A stretch of 64,000 nt of DNA, taken from Seonamhaeicola maritimus (GTDB taxonomy: Bacteria > Bacteroidota > Bacteroidia > Flavobacteriales > Flavobacteriaceae). The stretch lies in contig NZ_VRKQ01000008.1 of NCBI RefSeq assembly GCF_008056315.1, positions 1,630,957 to 1,694,956 on the forward strand. The letters run 5' to 3'. Within the stretch, counting starts at the first letter, position 1; every line of letters begins with the position of its first letter. Positions 1 through 9,376 of this stretch are shown in pieces. The notes below the pieces were generated by a model. It was not told the origin of the DNA and ran no database searches. It saw nothing but the letters and a program-made list of their open reading frames with translations. The translations under genes were made by a program, and so were the position numbers.

Positions 1-264
1 TCATTAGAAGCAATACAAGAGGCTTATGCAAAAGCTATGTTAATTGATCAAAATGATTTAAAAGCAGCACAATTAAATAATGATGTTGTAAGATGTCAAG
101 AGATTTTACAAGGAGCTTATAGAACAGACGTTAGACCACTATTGGAAAAAGCACGTTTAAGTACTGGAGGTGCATTAAGTCCTATCAATGCTTATCGTTC
201 ACTAGATATAAGAAATAGTTTGATTTCTGAAAGAGGAAAACATACAATAGCCACCGGTTTATAA
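1..264 (+). CDS. rhaI: L-rhamnose isomerase, C-terminal fragment (5' end outside window)
   Basis: The reading frame is open from base 1 and ends in TAA at 262-264, so only the last 87 codons are present. The tail (EILQGAYRTDVRPLLEKAR, then GGALSPINAYRSLDIRN) resembles the C-terminus of the TIM-barrel L-rhamnose isomerases of the Pseudomonas stutzeri type. These convert L-rhamnose to L-rhamnulose in the cytoplasm. A kinase gene follows after 8 bases and an aldolase and AldA come next, so this is the first step of one rhamnose operon. The catalytic metal site lies upstream and cannot be checked, so the call rests on the tail and the context. Confidence 0.75.
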   Translation, partial: SLEAIQEAYAKAMLIDQNDLKAAQLNNDVVRCQEILQGAYRTDVRPLLEKARLSTGGALSPINAYRSLDIRNSLISERGKHTIATGL

Positions 265-272
265 CCTTTAAA

Positions 273-1649
273 ATGAAACAAAAAGTAACTGCGGTTTTTG
301 ATATTGGAAAGACAAACAAAAAGTTCTTTCTGTTTGATAAAAACTTTAAGGAGGTCCATAAAGAATATACTTCGTTTGAAGAGATAGAAGATGAAGACGG
401 GCATCCAACAGAAAACTTACCAGCCTTAAAAAAATGGTTAAAAGAGGTCTTTGACCGAATTTTAGAAAAGAAAGAATTCAATGTAAAGGCCATAAATTTT
501 TCAACCTATGGAGCAAGTTTTGTTCATATAGATGAGAACGGAAAACCATTAACTCCACTTTACAACTATACTAAACCTTTACCTGAGAGTGTAGTAGAGT
601 CATTTTTTGAAAAGTACGGACCTAAGGAAGCTTTTCTAAAAACTACGGGGTGTGCAGATTTAAGTATGCTAAATTCAGGACTTCAATTATTTTGGTTAAA
701 ACAAACAAAACCGGAAGTTTTTAAAAAGATTAAATACTCTTTACACTTACCTCAATATTTAAGTCATGTTTTTACAGGTATACCTTTAAGTGAATATACA
801 AGTATTGGCTGTCATACAGCACTTTGGGATTATGGTGAAAAAGATTATCACAATTGGGTTTATGCAGAAGGTATTGATAAAATATTACCGCCAATAGTTT
901 CAACAGAGACCAGTATAAATATGAATTACAATGGTAATCGTATTAAAATTGGAGTTGGTATTCATGATAGTTCTGCGGCATTATTACCATATGTAAGAAG
1001 TATTAGAAAAAAGTTTGTTTTAATATCTACAGGTACCTGGAGTATTGCTTTTAATCCGTTTACAGAAAATCCTATTTCAACTGATACAGATGATAAAGAT
1101 GCCATTAATTACATGCGTATTAATGGAAAACCTGTAAAAGCATCAAGATTGTTTTTAGGTAATGAATACAAGATTCAAGTTGGAAAATTAAAGGAGGTTT
1201 TTGGTGTAGATGAGGATTATCATCGTACCGTGAAATTTGATTATGACACCTACTTTGAAATCATGAAGGATTTTAAGCACTGTTTCAAATGGGAAAGTGT
1301 TACAGATGATGATATGCCAGCTAAAACTGAAATGTCTTATCATAAATATGAGCATGCCTATCATCAATTAATGATAGAACTTACTTTGTTGCAAATTAAA
1401 TGTATTAAAAAAGCTATAGGTGATGATGTTATTTTAAGGTTATATGTAGATGGCGGTTTTAGTGATAACGATGTGTATATAAAGTTATTATCTCACTATT
1501 TTAGAGATAAGAAATTAAGAACAACTAACGCGTCTTTAGGTTCTGCACTAGGGGCAGCAATATCAATATCAGATACTAAACTCAACTCTAAGTTTTTGAA
1601 AAAAAACTACGCGCTTAAAAAGCACGTACCGTTTATTATAAGCGGGTAA
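273..1649 (+). CDS. rhaB: FGGY-family carbohydrate kinase, probable rhamnulokinase
   Basis: 458 residues, the usual size for FGGY kinases. The N-terminus carries the phosphate-1 motif (FDIGKTNKK), the middle has the second-domain nucleotide region (GVGIHDSSAALLPY, then ISTGTWSIAFNPF), and the C-terminal half has the adenosine-binding segment (LYVDGGFSDND). The family phosphorylates sugars in the cytoplasm. Position between an isomerase fragment and a class II aldolase points to L-rhamnulose as substrate, giving L-rhamnulose 1-phosphate. It starts with ATG only 8 bases after the isomerase stop, so the two are very likely co-transcribed. Sequence alone does not separate rhamnulokinase from fuculokinase or xylulokinase; the nearby rhaT favours rhamnose. 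Confidence 0.8.
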   Translation: MKQKVTAVFDIGKTNKKFFLFDKNFKEVHKEYTSFEEIEDEDGHPTENLPALKKWLKEVFDRILEKKEFNVKAINFSTYGASFVHIDENGKPLTPLYNYTKPLPESVVESFFEKYGPKEAFLKTTGCADLSMLNSGLQLFWLKQTKPEVFKKIKYSLHLPQYLSHVFTGIPLSEYTSIGCHTALWDYGEKDYHNWVYAEGIDKILPPIVSTETSINMNYNGNRIKIGVGIHDSSAALLPYVRSIRKKFVLISTGTWSIAFNPFTENPISTDTDDKDAINYMRINGKPVKASRLFLGNEYKIQVGKLKEVFGVDEDYHRTVKFDYDTYFEIMKDFKHCFKWESVTDDDMPAKTEMSYHKYEHAYHQLMIELTLLQIKCIKKAIGDDVILRLYVDGGFSDNDVYIKLLSHYFRDKKLRTTNASLGSALGAAISISDTKLNSKFLKKNYALKKHVPFIISG

Positions 1650-1728
1650 GATTTTCTTAAAAATTGCAAATAAATATTATAGAGAAGTGGTCTTCTTCAT
1701 GGAGCCTATTACTCAAAAATCAAATAAA

Positions 1729-3018
1729 ATGTCAAAAAATATTAAACTGGTTCATCCAAGAGATCAAATCACAGAAGTGATAAGTAGAATTTATAAAAGA
1801 GGTATGACCACTACATCTGGAGGGAATATTTCAATTATTGACGATAACGGAGATATATGGGTAACCCCTTCCGCAATTGATAAAGGATCGTTAAGATCAT
1901 CTGATATTATATGTGTTAAAAAAGACGGAACTATTGTTGGGAAACATAAACCATCATCAGAGTTTCCGTTTCATAAAGCTATTTATGAAGCAAGACCAGA
2001 CATAAAGTCTGTTATTCACGCACACCCACCAGCATTGGTTTCTTTCAGTATTGTGCGTCAAATACCGAATACTAATATTATTTCTCAGGCTAAACATATT
2101 TGTGGACCTATAGGATACGCAAAATACAGATTACCCGGAAGTGATGATTTAGGTGAAGTAATAGCAGAAGAGTTCGAAAAAGGATACAAAGCCATTATCA
2201 TGGAGAATCACGGAACCGTTTTAGGAGGAAGTGATTTAACCGATGCCTTTGAGCGTTTTGAAGCTTTAGAGTTTTGTGCACGTACAATTCTTTATGGTTC
2301 TCAAATTGGAACACCTAATTATTTAACTGATGATCAAATAGACCAATTTGAAGCTCAGGTGCCCGCTGAGAGACCAGAAATGGAATCTATAGAGTATACT
2401 TCTGATGAAGTTGAAAAGCGCTTGGAGATTTGCGAAATTGTTAAGCGTTCATGTCAACAAGGGTTGATGATTAGCTCTTACGGAACAGTTTCTATGCGTT
2501 GGAAGGATAATGACTTCCTTATTACACCAACAGATGTTAATCGTTGGGATATAGATTTAGATGATATTGTCCAAATAAAAGATGGGAAGAGAGAAACAGG
2601 TAAAACACCTAGTAGAGCCACTTGGATTCATCAGGAAATTTACAAAAACAATCCAGATATTAACTCCATTATAATGACACAGTCTCCATATTTAATGGCT
2701 TTTGGTGTTACAGATTCTTATTTAAATGTAAGAACTATTCCGGAAAGTTGGATTTTTCTTCAAGATATACCATCCGTGAAGTATGGTACTCATTTTAAGA
2801 ACAATAACAACTCTGAAATAGTTGAAAACTGTACTACTGCCTTAATAATTCAGAATGATTCAGTTATCATTACTGGTGATAAATTACTTCAAACTTTCGA
2901 TTATTTAGAAGTGGCCGAGTTTAGTGCTAAGTCTATTGTTATGGGACATTCTCTTGGAGAAATGGTACCTATTAATGATGATCAAGTAGAAGATTTAAGA
3001 AAGAAATTTTTGGCTTAA
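1729..3018 (+). CDS. Class II aldolase, tandem-domain, probable rhamnulose-1-phosphate aldolase
   Basis: Two class II aldolase/adducin domains in tandem. The first keeps the zinc site: a HAHPPA motif, a later ENHGT histidine and an acidic SEFPFHKAIYEA helix. The second (from about residue 230 of the longest frame) has the fold-typical segments, but TQSP replaces HAHP and QNDS replaces ENHG, so its metal site is lost. Expected reaction: rhamnulose 1-phosphate to DHAP plus L-lactaldehyde. The frame is also open from GTG 1687 and ATG 1699; ATG 1729 is chosen because it has the A-rich upstream context usual here and begins just before the conserved fold. It sits between the kinase and aldA. The tandem arrangement is larger than E. 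coli RhaD. Confidence 0.75.
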   Translation: MSKNIKLVHPRDQITEVISRIYKRGMTTTSGGNISIIDDNGDIWVTPSAIDKGSLRSSDIICVKKDGTIVGKHKPSSEFPFHKAIYEARPDIKSVIHAHPPALVSFSIVRQIPNTNIISQAKHICGPIGYAKYRLPGSDDLGEVIAEEFEKGYKAIIMENHGTVLGGSDLTDAFERFEALEFCARTILYGSQIGTPNYLTDDQIDQFEAQVPAERPEMESIEYTSDEVEKRLEICEIVKRSCQQGLMISSYGTVSMRWKDNDFLITPTDVNRWDIDLDDIVQIKDGKRETGKTPSRATWIHQEIYKNNPDINSIIMTQSPYLMAFGVTDSYLNVRTIPESWIFLQDIPSVKYGTHFKNNNNSEIVENCTTALIIQNDSVIITGDKLLQTFDYLEVAEFSAKSIVMGHSLGEMVPINDDQVEDLRKKFLA

Positions 3019-3046
3019 AAAAGTATAATAGATATTACTAAAAAAC

Positions 3047-4486
3047 ATGAAACATTACAAGCAATATATTAACGGACAATTTGTAGACTCTAAAGCTACA
3101 TCGGTTATTGAAATATTAAACCCATGTACAGAGGAGGTATTGAGTACCATTACTACAGGTACTGTTGAAGATGCAAATAATGCCTTGGAAGCTGCTCAAG
3201 CTGCGCAACCAGCATGGGAAGCTCTACCAGCAATTCAAAGAGCGGCATTTTTGCACAAAATGGCAGACGTTATTAGAGAAAATAGGGTATTTTTAGCTGA
3301 AACACTTTCAAAAGAACAGGCAAAAGTTATTGGGTTGGCTCAAGTTGAAATAGATGTGACTGCTGATTATTTTGATTATAATGCAGGTTGGGCGCGCAGA
3401 ATTGAAGGTGAGATTATCCAGAGTGATAGAGAAAAGGAGCATATTTATTTACATAAGGTTCCTATTGGAGTGGCTGTAGGTATTTGTCCTTGGAATTTCC
3501 CGTTTTTTGTAATGGCACGTAAAGTGGCGGCGTCATTAATAACAGGTAACACCTGTGTGATTAAACCAAGCTCAGAAGCACCTAATACCATAATGGAATT
3601 TGCAGATTTCATTCAAAAAATTGAATTACCAGCTGGTGTATTGAATTTTGTATGTGGAGCGGGTAGAACTGTAGGTAATGCCCTTTCTAAAAGCCCAATT
3701 ACTGGAATTATTAGTTTAACAGGAAGTGTTTCTGCAGGACAAAAAGTTATTAGTGCAGCTGCTGAAAATATTACAAAAGTATCCTTAGAGCTAGGAGGGA
3801 AGGCTCCTGCTATAGTTTGTGCCGATGCAAATTTAGACTTAGCATTGAATTCCATTGTATCATCCAAGGTTATTTTTAGTGGACAAGTTTGTAATTGTGC
3901 AGAGCGTGTTTATGTCGAAGATAGTATTTACGATGAGTTTGTTGAGAAGCTTTCCAAAAAGATGAGTGAAGTTATTATTGAAGATGCTTTAACTGGAACT
4001 AATGCAGATATGAGTAGTTTAGTGTCAAAATCTCAATTAGATAAAATAACCGAAATGGTGGAATTTGCGAAGAATGAAGGCGCTGAAGTATTAGTTGGTG
4101 GAAATCGTCCTGAACAGTTTGATAAAGGTTATTTCTATAATCCTACTGTTTTAACAAATTGTAGTCAGGATAGTCAAATCATTCAAGAGGAAGTTTTCGG
4201 GCCTGTATTACCGGTTATGAAATTCAATACGCTAGATGAAGCTATTGCCATGTCTAATGACACGGAATTTGGTTTAACATCGTCTATTTTCTCTGAGAAC
4301 TTCAATAACATTATGAAAGCTACCAACGGGTTACATTTTGGTGAAACCTATGTAAATAGAGAACATTTTGAAGCTATTCAAGGTTTCCATGCAGGATGGA
4401 AAAAATCAGGTGTAGGTGGAGCAGATGGTAAACATGGTATGGAAGAGTACTTGCATACAAAAGTGGTGTATGCTAAATACTACTAG
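3047..4486 (+). CDS. aldA: Lactaldehyde dehydrogenase (AldA-type ALDH)
   Basis: 479 residues, the same size as E. coli AldA. It shows the NAD-binding PWNFP segment, the general-base ELGG glutamate (E248), and the active-site stretch FSGQVCNCAERVYV with catalytic C282, a sequence closely matching E. coli AldA. It oxidises L-lactaldehyde to L-lactate with NAD+ in the cytoplasm. It follows the aldolase after 28 bases and ends at a strong hairpin, so it closes the rhamnose operon. The lactate it makes is the substrate of the LutABC proteins encoded face-to-face downstream. Confidence 0.9.
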   Translation: MKHYKQYINGQFVDSKATSVIEILNPCTEEVLSTITTGTVEDANNALEAAQAAQPAWEALPAIQRAAFLHKMADVIRENRVFLAETLSKEQAKVIGLAQVEIDVTADYFDYNAGWARRIEGEIIQSDREKEHIYLHKVPIGVAVGICPWNFPFFVMARKVAASLITGNTCVIKPSSEAPNTIMEFADFIQKIELPAGVLNFVCGAGRTVGNALSKSPITGIISLTGSVSAGQKVISAAAENITKVSLELGGKAPAIVCADANLDLALNSIVSSKVIFSGQVCNCAERVYVEDSIYDEFVEKLSKKMSEVIIEDALTGTNADMSSLVSKSQLDKITEMVEFAKNEGAEVLVGGNRPEQFDKGYFYNPTVLTNCSQDSQIIQEEVFGPVLPVMKFNTLDEAIAMSNDTEFGLTSSIFSENFNNIMKATNGLHFGETYVNREHFEAIQGFHAGWKKSGVGGADGKHGMEEYLHTKVVYAKYY

Positions 4487-4507
4487 AAGTTTATTTTATA
4501 AAAAAGT

Positions 4508-4541
4508 AAAACGCGGTTAAATTAATTTTAACCGCGTTTTT
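4508..4541. terminator. Bidirectional rho-independent terminator between aldA and lutC
   Basis: Perfect 14-bp stem (4508-4521 with 4527-4540), 5-base loop, T-run on both strands. It lies between two convergent genes and would serve both. Confidence 0.88.
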
Positions 4542-4566
4542 AGTTATGTATATGTGATTAAAAACT

Positions 4567-5145
4567 TTATACAAGTAAAACGGTTAAACTCATGGCACCA
4601 TGGGCACCAACAACCAAACATTGCTCTATATCGGCTGTTTTTGAAGGACCAGAAATAAATACGCCAAAGTTACGATCTCTTTGAGCAATTTGGTCATAGG
4701 CTTCAAGCATATGAAGATGTATTTTTTCCTTCTCAAGTATTATTACTAAATCATTTGTAATAAAAGGAAGCACACGTATAATGCTACTATTTGCGGTTAC
4801 CCAAATAGCACCATTTTCTGAAACTCCTAGGTCTCCTTCAATAATTGCTAAATCAATATTCTCAAGATTATGTGGGTCTGTGCTTTTATCAACCTGAACA
4901 GTCCCTAAAATAGATTTATTGGTTGTGCTTATAATGTTGGTTTTGTTAGGATATTGTTCTTTTATTTCGGCATCAATAGTTTCCTTATCAACTTCTCTAA
5001 CAGTTCCACCAACTATGGCAATATTGCTTTTAAAAGTTTCAATTAAATCAATCGACTCATCAAATGCTTCCTCGTTAATATCAGGTAAAGGCAACAACTC
5101 TGGCTTGTTTTTCTTTATTGATTTTAATATAGCTTCTCTACCCAT
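4567..5145 (-). CDS. lutC: Lactate utilization protein C (LUD domain)
   Basis: 192 residues from ATG 5145, a single LUD domain with the glycine-rich motifs typical of LutC (VGGTVREV, SENGAIWVTANSS, ISGPSKTADIEQ and a terminal VGAHGAMSL). It is a subunit of the cytoplasmic iron-sulfur L-lactate oxidation complex LutABC. The frame is open further up to 5184, but MGREAILKSI at 5145 is the natural N-terminus and overlaps the end of lutB by 8 bases, as expected for a coupled operon. It is the last gene of lutA-lutB-lutC. Confidence 0.88.
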   Translation of the reverse strand: MGREAILKSIKKNKPELLPLPDINEEAFDESIDLIETFKSNIAIVGGTVREVDKETIDAEIKEQYPNKTNIISTTNKSILGTVQVDKSTDPHNLENIDLAIIEGDLGVSENGAIWVTANSSIIRVLPFITNDLVIILEKEKIHLHMLEAYDQIAQRDRNFGVFISGPSKTADIEQCLVVGAHGAMSLTVLLV

Positions 5146-6505
5146 TTTTATTTCTTTTTTTATACCAATCATCAAAATTATCATTTTTTACTTCAGGTAA
5201 ATCTCTAGCTTTTCCCCAAGCATTCAACTTATTGTAAATCATAAATTTTGGCGCATATTTAAGTGCAAAACGTGCAGATTTACCAGCCAATTTATAAAGC
5301 TTTGGTTTAGATAAAACAACACCTGCTGTTTTCATAATAGATTTTTTTAAAATCGGCTGTTTTTCTTCTTGGACTATAACTTGTCTCCATTTATATAATT
5401 GCTCGTGGATATTTATTTTAACAGGACACACATTTGAACAAGAGCCACATAGGGTAGAGGCAAACGGTAGTGAACTATGTTTTTTCAAATCTTTTCCTGG
5501 GGAAAGAATGGAACCTATTGGTCCTGGTATTGTATAGTCATAACTATGCCCCCCACTTCTTCTATATATAGGGCATGTGTTCATACAAGCTCCACAACGA
5601 ATACAATGTAGTGATGCTCTAAAATCCTCTCTACTTAATTGTTCTGTTCTGCCATTGTCTACAATTACAATATGCATTTCTTTACCTTCTTCAGCCTTAT
5701 TAAAGTGAGAAGAATAGGTAGTAATAGGTTGTCCTGTGGCGCTTCTAGCTAATAACCTTAGAAATACACCTAAATGTTTTTCCTTTGGAATAATTTTTTC
5801 AATTCCCATGCAGGCAATATGCACTTTAGATAAGTGTACTCCCATATCGGCATTTCCTTCATTCGTGCAAACAACAACACCTCCGGTATCAGCCACTGCA
5901 AAGTTAACTCCGGTAATGGCGGCATCAGCTTTCATGAATTTATCTCTTAAGTGTTTTCTGGCTTCACCAACTAAATACTCAGGATTACCTCCACTTGGTT
6001 TTGTTCCTAAATGTTCTTGAAACAATTCATCTACTTCTTCTTTTGTTTTATGTATGGCAGGAAGTACAATATGGCTAGGTGGCTCTTCGGCTAATTGAAC
6101 AATACGCTCTCCTAGATCGGTGTCTACTACTTCAATGCCTTTGGCTTCTAAATAGGGGTTCAAATGGCATTCTTCTGTTAGCATAGATTTGCTTTTAACA
6201 ACCTTTTTGGCATTGTGCCTGTCTAATATGCTGCTAACAATCTCATTATGCTCTTGGGCGTTTGAGGCCCAATGAACTTGAACACCATTACTCTTGGCAT
6301 TAGATTCAAACTGTACCAAGTATTCATCTAAATTTGATAGAACATTGGCCTTAATTCCAGATCCAAGTTGCCTTAAATATTCCCAACCTTGCACATTATG
6401 TGCTGATTTATCGCGTTTTTCCCTTACATACCACAAGGCTTTGTCATGCCAGTTGACCTTTGATTCGTCTTTGTTAAATTCTGTTGCTCGATTAGCGTGA
6501 CTCAT
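5138..6505 (-). CDS. lutB: Lactate utilization protein B, iron-sulfur subunit
   Basis: 455 residues. The N-terminal two thirds form a LUD domain (GVNFAVADTGGVVVCTNEGN), followed by two ferredoxin-type clusters: CIRCGACMNTCP, then a second group beginning CGSCSNVCP after the IPGPIGSILSPG signature of the family. A C-terminal helical tail follows. It carries electrons in the LutABC L-lactate oxidation complex. Its start lies 2 bases after the lutA stop, so the operon is tight. Length and motif order match Bacillus LutB and E. coli YkgF. Confidence 0.92.
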   Translation of the reverse strand: MSHANRATEFNKDESKVNWHDKALWYVREKRDKSAHNVQGWEYLRQLGSGIKANVLSNLDEYLVQFESNAKSNGVQVHWASNAQEHNEIVSSILDRHNAKKVVKSKSMLTEECHLNPYLEAKGIEVVDTDLGERIVQLAEEPPSHIVLPAIHKTKEEVDELFQEHLGTKPSGGNPEYLVGEARKHLRDKFMKADAAITGVNFAVADTGGVVVCTNEGNADMGVHLSKVHIACMGIEKIIPKEKHLGVFLRLLARSATGQPITTYSSHFNKAEEGKEMHIVIVDNGRTEQLSREDFRASLHCIRCGACMNTCPIYRRSGGHSYDYTIPGPIGSILSPGKDLKKHSSLPFASTLCGSCSNVCPVKINIHEQLYKWRQVIVQEEKQPILKKSIMKTAGVVLSKPKLYKLAGKSARFALKYAPKFMIYNKLNAWGKARDLPEVKNDNFDDWYKKRNKNG

Positions 6506-6507
6506 AA

Positions 6508-7260
6508 CTATAACGTACTATTAAGTATTTCGGCAATATGCATCACCTTTAATGGTTGTTTATTTCTGTTTACAATGCCTTCAAGATGCATTAAACAAGA
6601 ATGGTCTGCTCCAGTAAGAACTTCTACATCACTATCTAAATGGTCTTGTACTCGGTCTTTACCCATTTTAGCAGAAATAGCTTCTTCAAAAACAGCAAAG
6701 GTTCCTCCGAAACCACAGCATTCATCTTTTCTATTTAGAGACATAAGTTCTAATCCTTTTACGCAGCTTAATAAATCTTCTTCCGTCGAATAATGTTCAC
6801 CTTGTACCTCTGAACAAGAGCCTAGTTTCAAACCTCTTAGTCCGTGACAACTTTTGTGCAATCCAACTTTATATGGGAACGATGCTCCCAAATCAGTCTT
6901 TCCCAATATTTTCACTATGAACTCACAAAGTTCATAAGCATTTGCTCTTACTTTCTGAACTTCTGGAGTTTGTTCTAAAATATCAAAATGTTGTTTTATA
7001 TGGTAGATACAGCTTCCAGAAGGGCCAACTATAAAATCATATGTTTTAAAATTTTCAACGAAATGATTACATATACCTTTAGAGTCTTCTTCGTATCCTG
7101 AATTACCTAAAGGTTGACCACAACAGGTTTGCCCTTGAGGATAAACAACATCTACATCTAATTTTTCTAATAATTCTAATGTTGCGATTCCTACTTGCGG
7201 GTATAATTGATTTATATAGCAAGGGATAAATAAGCCTACTTTTATTCTTTTTTTATTCAT
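6508..7260 (-). CDS. lutA: Lactate utilization protein A, cysteine-rich CCG subunit
   Basis: 250 residues with two CCG (DUF224) domains: CCGQPLGNSGY with a following cluster in the first half, and HKSCHGLRG plus CCGFGGTF in the second. These bind an iron-sulfur cofactor in LutA/YkgE and related (Fe-S) oxidoreductases. It is the promoter-proximal gene of lutABC and is divergent from rhaT, so the 411-bp gap probably carries both promoters. Together with AldA it suggests that lactate made from rhamnose is oxidised to pyruvate. Confidence 0.9.
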   Translation of the reverse strand: MNKKRIKVGLFIPCYINQLYPQVGIATLELLEKLDVDVVYPQGQTCCGQPLGNSGYEEDSKGICNHFVENFKTYDFIVGPSGSCIYHIKQHFDILEQTPEVQKVRANAYELCEFIVKILGKTDLGASFPYKVGLHKSCHGLRGLKLGSCSEVQGEHYSTEEDLLSCVKGLELMSLNRKDECCGFGGTFAVFEEAISAKMGKDRVQDHLDSDVEVLTGADHSCLMHLEGIVNRNKQPLKVMHIAEILNSTL

Positions 7261-7671
7261 TTGTTTGTAACAATACTAAACTAAAGATAAAAATATAGTA
7301 TTGTGAATCATTCGCTGTCCTGTTCTGACCTGTTTTAGTAGAATGCTAATCTTAAATTGTCTACTTCTAACAACGTAATTTAATATTTCGCTTTAATTAG
7401 AATTATTATTTTTGGTATTGCAATGAGCGGTACAGTACAGGATAGAGTCCTTCAATTCAAAGTTTATTTTCGTCATAATTATTTTAATTATTGCATGAAT
7501 AGACTTAACCACATTTAAACTGGCAAAAAGTTTTTACAAGCAAAAGGTCTAATCAAGAGTCTTATTATCAACGTGTTATTAATAGGGAGTATTTTGTTAA
7601 TGAGATTGATAAACAAGAGAATTTAAAAATTTAGGACATTAAAAATTCGTTAAAAAACTAATTATAAAATT
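7261..7671. promoter_or_regulatory. Divergent promoter region between lutABC and rhaT
   Basis: 411 bases without a gene. A TAnnTTTG-type -7 box reading rightward lies at 7407-7414. C/T-rich and G/A-rich tracts around 7310-7340 and 7425-7450 could hold operator sites, but no clear palindrome can be assigned. Shared control by a rhamnose- or lactate-responsive regulator is plausible; no regulator gene is visible in the window. Confidence 0.4.
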
Positions 7672-8724
7672 ATGCAAGCATTATTAGGAGTAATATTTCA
7701 TTCATTAGGCGGAATTGCCTCAGGTAGTTTTTATATGCCATTTAACAAAGTTAAAGGTTGGGCATGGGAAAGTTATTGGATAGTTGGTGGTTTAATGTCT
7801 TGGTTAATTGTTCCTCCTTTAGCTGCCTATTTAACTGTTCCAGGATTTTTGGACATCATTGCTGCTGGTTCTAGCACAATTGTTGGTTTTACCTTTTTAA
7901 TGGGTTTACTTTGGGGTGTAGGAGGTTTAACTTATGGATTAGGAGTGCGATATTTAGGAATGTCTTTGGGTAATTCAGTTGTACTTGGTTTTTGTGCTGC
8001 ATTTGGTGCTATTGTGCCTTCAATATATTATAATTTTAATCCTATGGAAGGGAAAGTGTCTTTTACAGATATGCTAGGATCTTCTGGAGGTCAAATTGTA
8101 TTACTTGGTGTTTTAGTTTGTCTTATTGGTATTGGGCTCTCAGGTAGAGCAGGTATGTTGAAAGAAAAAGAACTTTCTGACGAAGAAAAAAAGGCAAGTG
8201 TTTTAGAATTTAATCTTGTAAAAGGTTTAATTGTTGCTGTTCTTTCAGGTATTTTAAGTTCTTTTTTTAGCTTTGGTATTGAGTCAGGAAAGCCTTTAGC
8301 AGATGCTGCGGTAGAAGCAGGATATGATCATTTATTTGCTAATAATGTAACCTTTGTGGTTATTCTATGGGGAGGTTTAGTAACTAATTTAGTTTGGACA
8401 ACCATACTAAGTATTAAAAATAAAGCGTATAAAGATTTTACAAATAAAAGCACACCAATCCGTAACAACATACTTTTTTCAGCATTGGCAGGAACCATTT
8501 GGTTTTTACAGTTCTTCTTTTATGGTATGGGTGAAAGTAAATTAGGTAGTGGCGCAAGTTCATGGATTTTGCACATGTCTACCATTATTCTAACAGCAAA
8601 CTTTTGGGGTATTTACCGCAAAGAATGGAAAGGTGTTGCTAAAAAAACCAAATGGACTATAACAGCTGGAATTGCGGTTATTCTTTTATCTGTGGTTTTA
8701 GTGGGGATTGGGAATTCTATTTAA
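7672..8724 (+). CDS. rhaT: L-rhamnose/proton symporter RhaT
   Basis: 350 residues, hydrophobic, about ten membrane segments; E. coli RhaT has 344. The N-terminus (IFHSLGGIASGSFYMPFNKV) and the segments WESYWIVGG and YGLGVRYLGMSLGNS match the RhaT family of the drug/metabolite transporter superfamily. It imports L-rhamnose with protons across the inner membrane, feeding the pathway on its left. It is the last clearly chromosomal gene before the integrated element. A 13-base palindrome just after the stop lacks a T-run. Confidence 0.92.
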   Translation: MQALLGVIFHSLGGIASGSFYMPFNKVKGWAWESYWIVGGLMSWLIVPPLAAYLTVPGFLDIIAAGSSTIVGFTFLMGLLWGVGGLTYGLGVRYLGMSLGNSVVLGFCAAFGAIVPSIYYNFNPMEGKVSFTDMLGSSGGQIVLLGVLVCLIGIGLSGRAGMLKEKELSDEEKKASVLEFNLVKGLIVAVLSGILSSFFSFGIESGKPLADAAVEAGYDHLFANNVTFVVILWGGLVTNLVWTTILSIKNKAYKDFTNKSTPIRNNILFSALAGTIWFLQFFFYGMGESKLGSGASSWILHMSTIILTANFWGIYRKEWKGVAKKTKWTITAGIAVILLSVVLVGIGNSI

Positions 8725-8945
8725 GGTAAAATTTACCATTACATGTCCTTATTGAAACAGCAAATTTATTGTTGATTGTATAAGTGTTTTGGGCTTGGGC
8801 TGGTAGTTTTGGGTGTTCTATTTTATATCAATCCAATTTGAGGTGTTCTTGTCTTTTGTTACACTTCCAGCTTAGTTGTTATGTGGAATATTATTCTTAG
8901 TATTTAGTAAAAAATTTCAAAAACGATAATTCACTTCATTTTAAA

Positions 8946-9110
8946 TGAGTCGTCCTAAAATAGGTTGAGAGTTAATAAATAATTAAATCAAACCAGAACA
9001 TCTAGATGTTCTGGTTTTTTATTATGTATAAAGTTAGGTGTTTTCATGTTAAGGCTCAAGTGAGGTCTTTTGTCATTATAGGTTTCTATAGAACTCTTTA
9101 TTGACAATTC
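8946..9110 (-). pseudogene. Remnant of an IS3-family transposase (OrfB C-terminus) with IS end
   Basis: On the minus strand the frame ending at 8988 reads ETYNDKRPHLSLNMKTPN, then a KKPEHLDVLV tail. This is the C-terminal signature of IS3/IS150-group OrfB integrases. It runs into an in-frame stop about 115 bases upstream and nothing else of the gene is left. The 25 bases from 8946 (TGAGTCGTCCTAAAATAGG onward) look like the IS terminal repeat downstream of the gene. The palindrome at 8991-9016 lies inside this coding end. The remnant marks the scarred junction between the chromosome and the ICE. Confidence 0.75.
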
Positions 9111-9264
9111 TTAAAAATCAGTATTTGGTCTAGTCATTTTTTAAAGGGTTTATAATAAAAGAAGCCTCTGTTGTTTTTCGGGGCATCGAAAAACAGGTAT
9201 GGCACAAGAATTCTAAATAAAACCTCATTAACTTCACGCGTTTAACTTTCCGTACACTTCTTTG

Positions 9265-9376
9265 TAAAGAGGTTTAAAAAGAATTTCTAAGTACCATCAT
9301 GGAACTTGTCAAAGACTATACAAGTTTTAGAAATAAATAAGGTTTCACTTCCTTGAAAATCCAAGGATTTTACTAC
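9265..9376 (+). other. Structured non-coding leader upstream of ssb
   Basis: The gene-free stretch before ssb has several nested inverted repeats: AAACCTC (9220s) with GAGGTTT (9270s); TTTCTAA with TTAGAAA flanking ACTTGT/ACAAGT around 9284-9338; and CCTTG/CAAGG around 9350-9370. No open frame crosses it. It could be an mRNA leader, a single-strand origin or an end-binding region of the ICE. Function not determined. Confidence 0.4.

Noticed and set aside
8991-9016. Perfect 26-bp palindrome that looks like a terminator
   Set aside because: It is explained as the C-terminal coding end of the IS3 transposase remnant on the minus strand, although it could still act as a terminator for rhaT.
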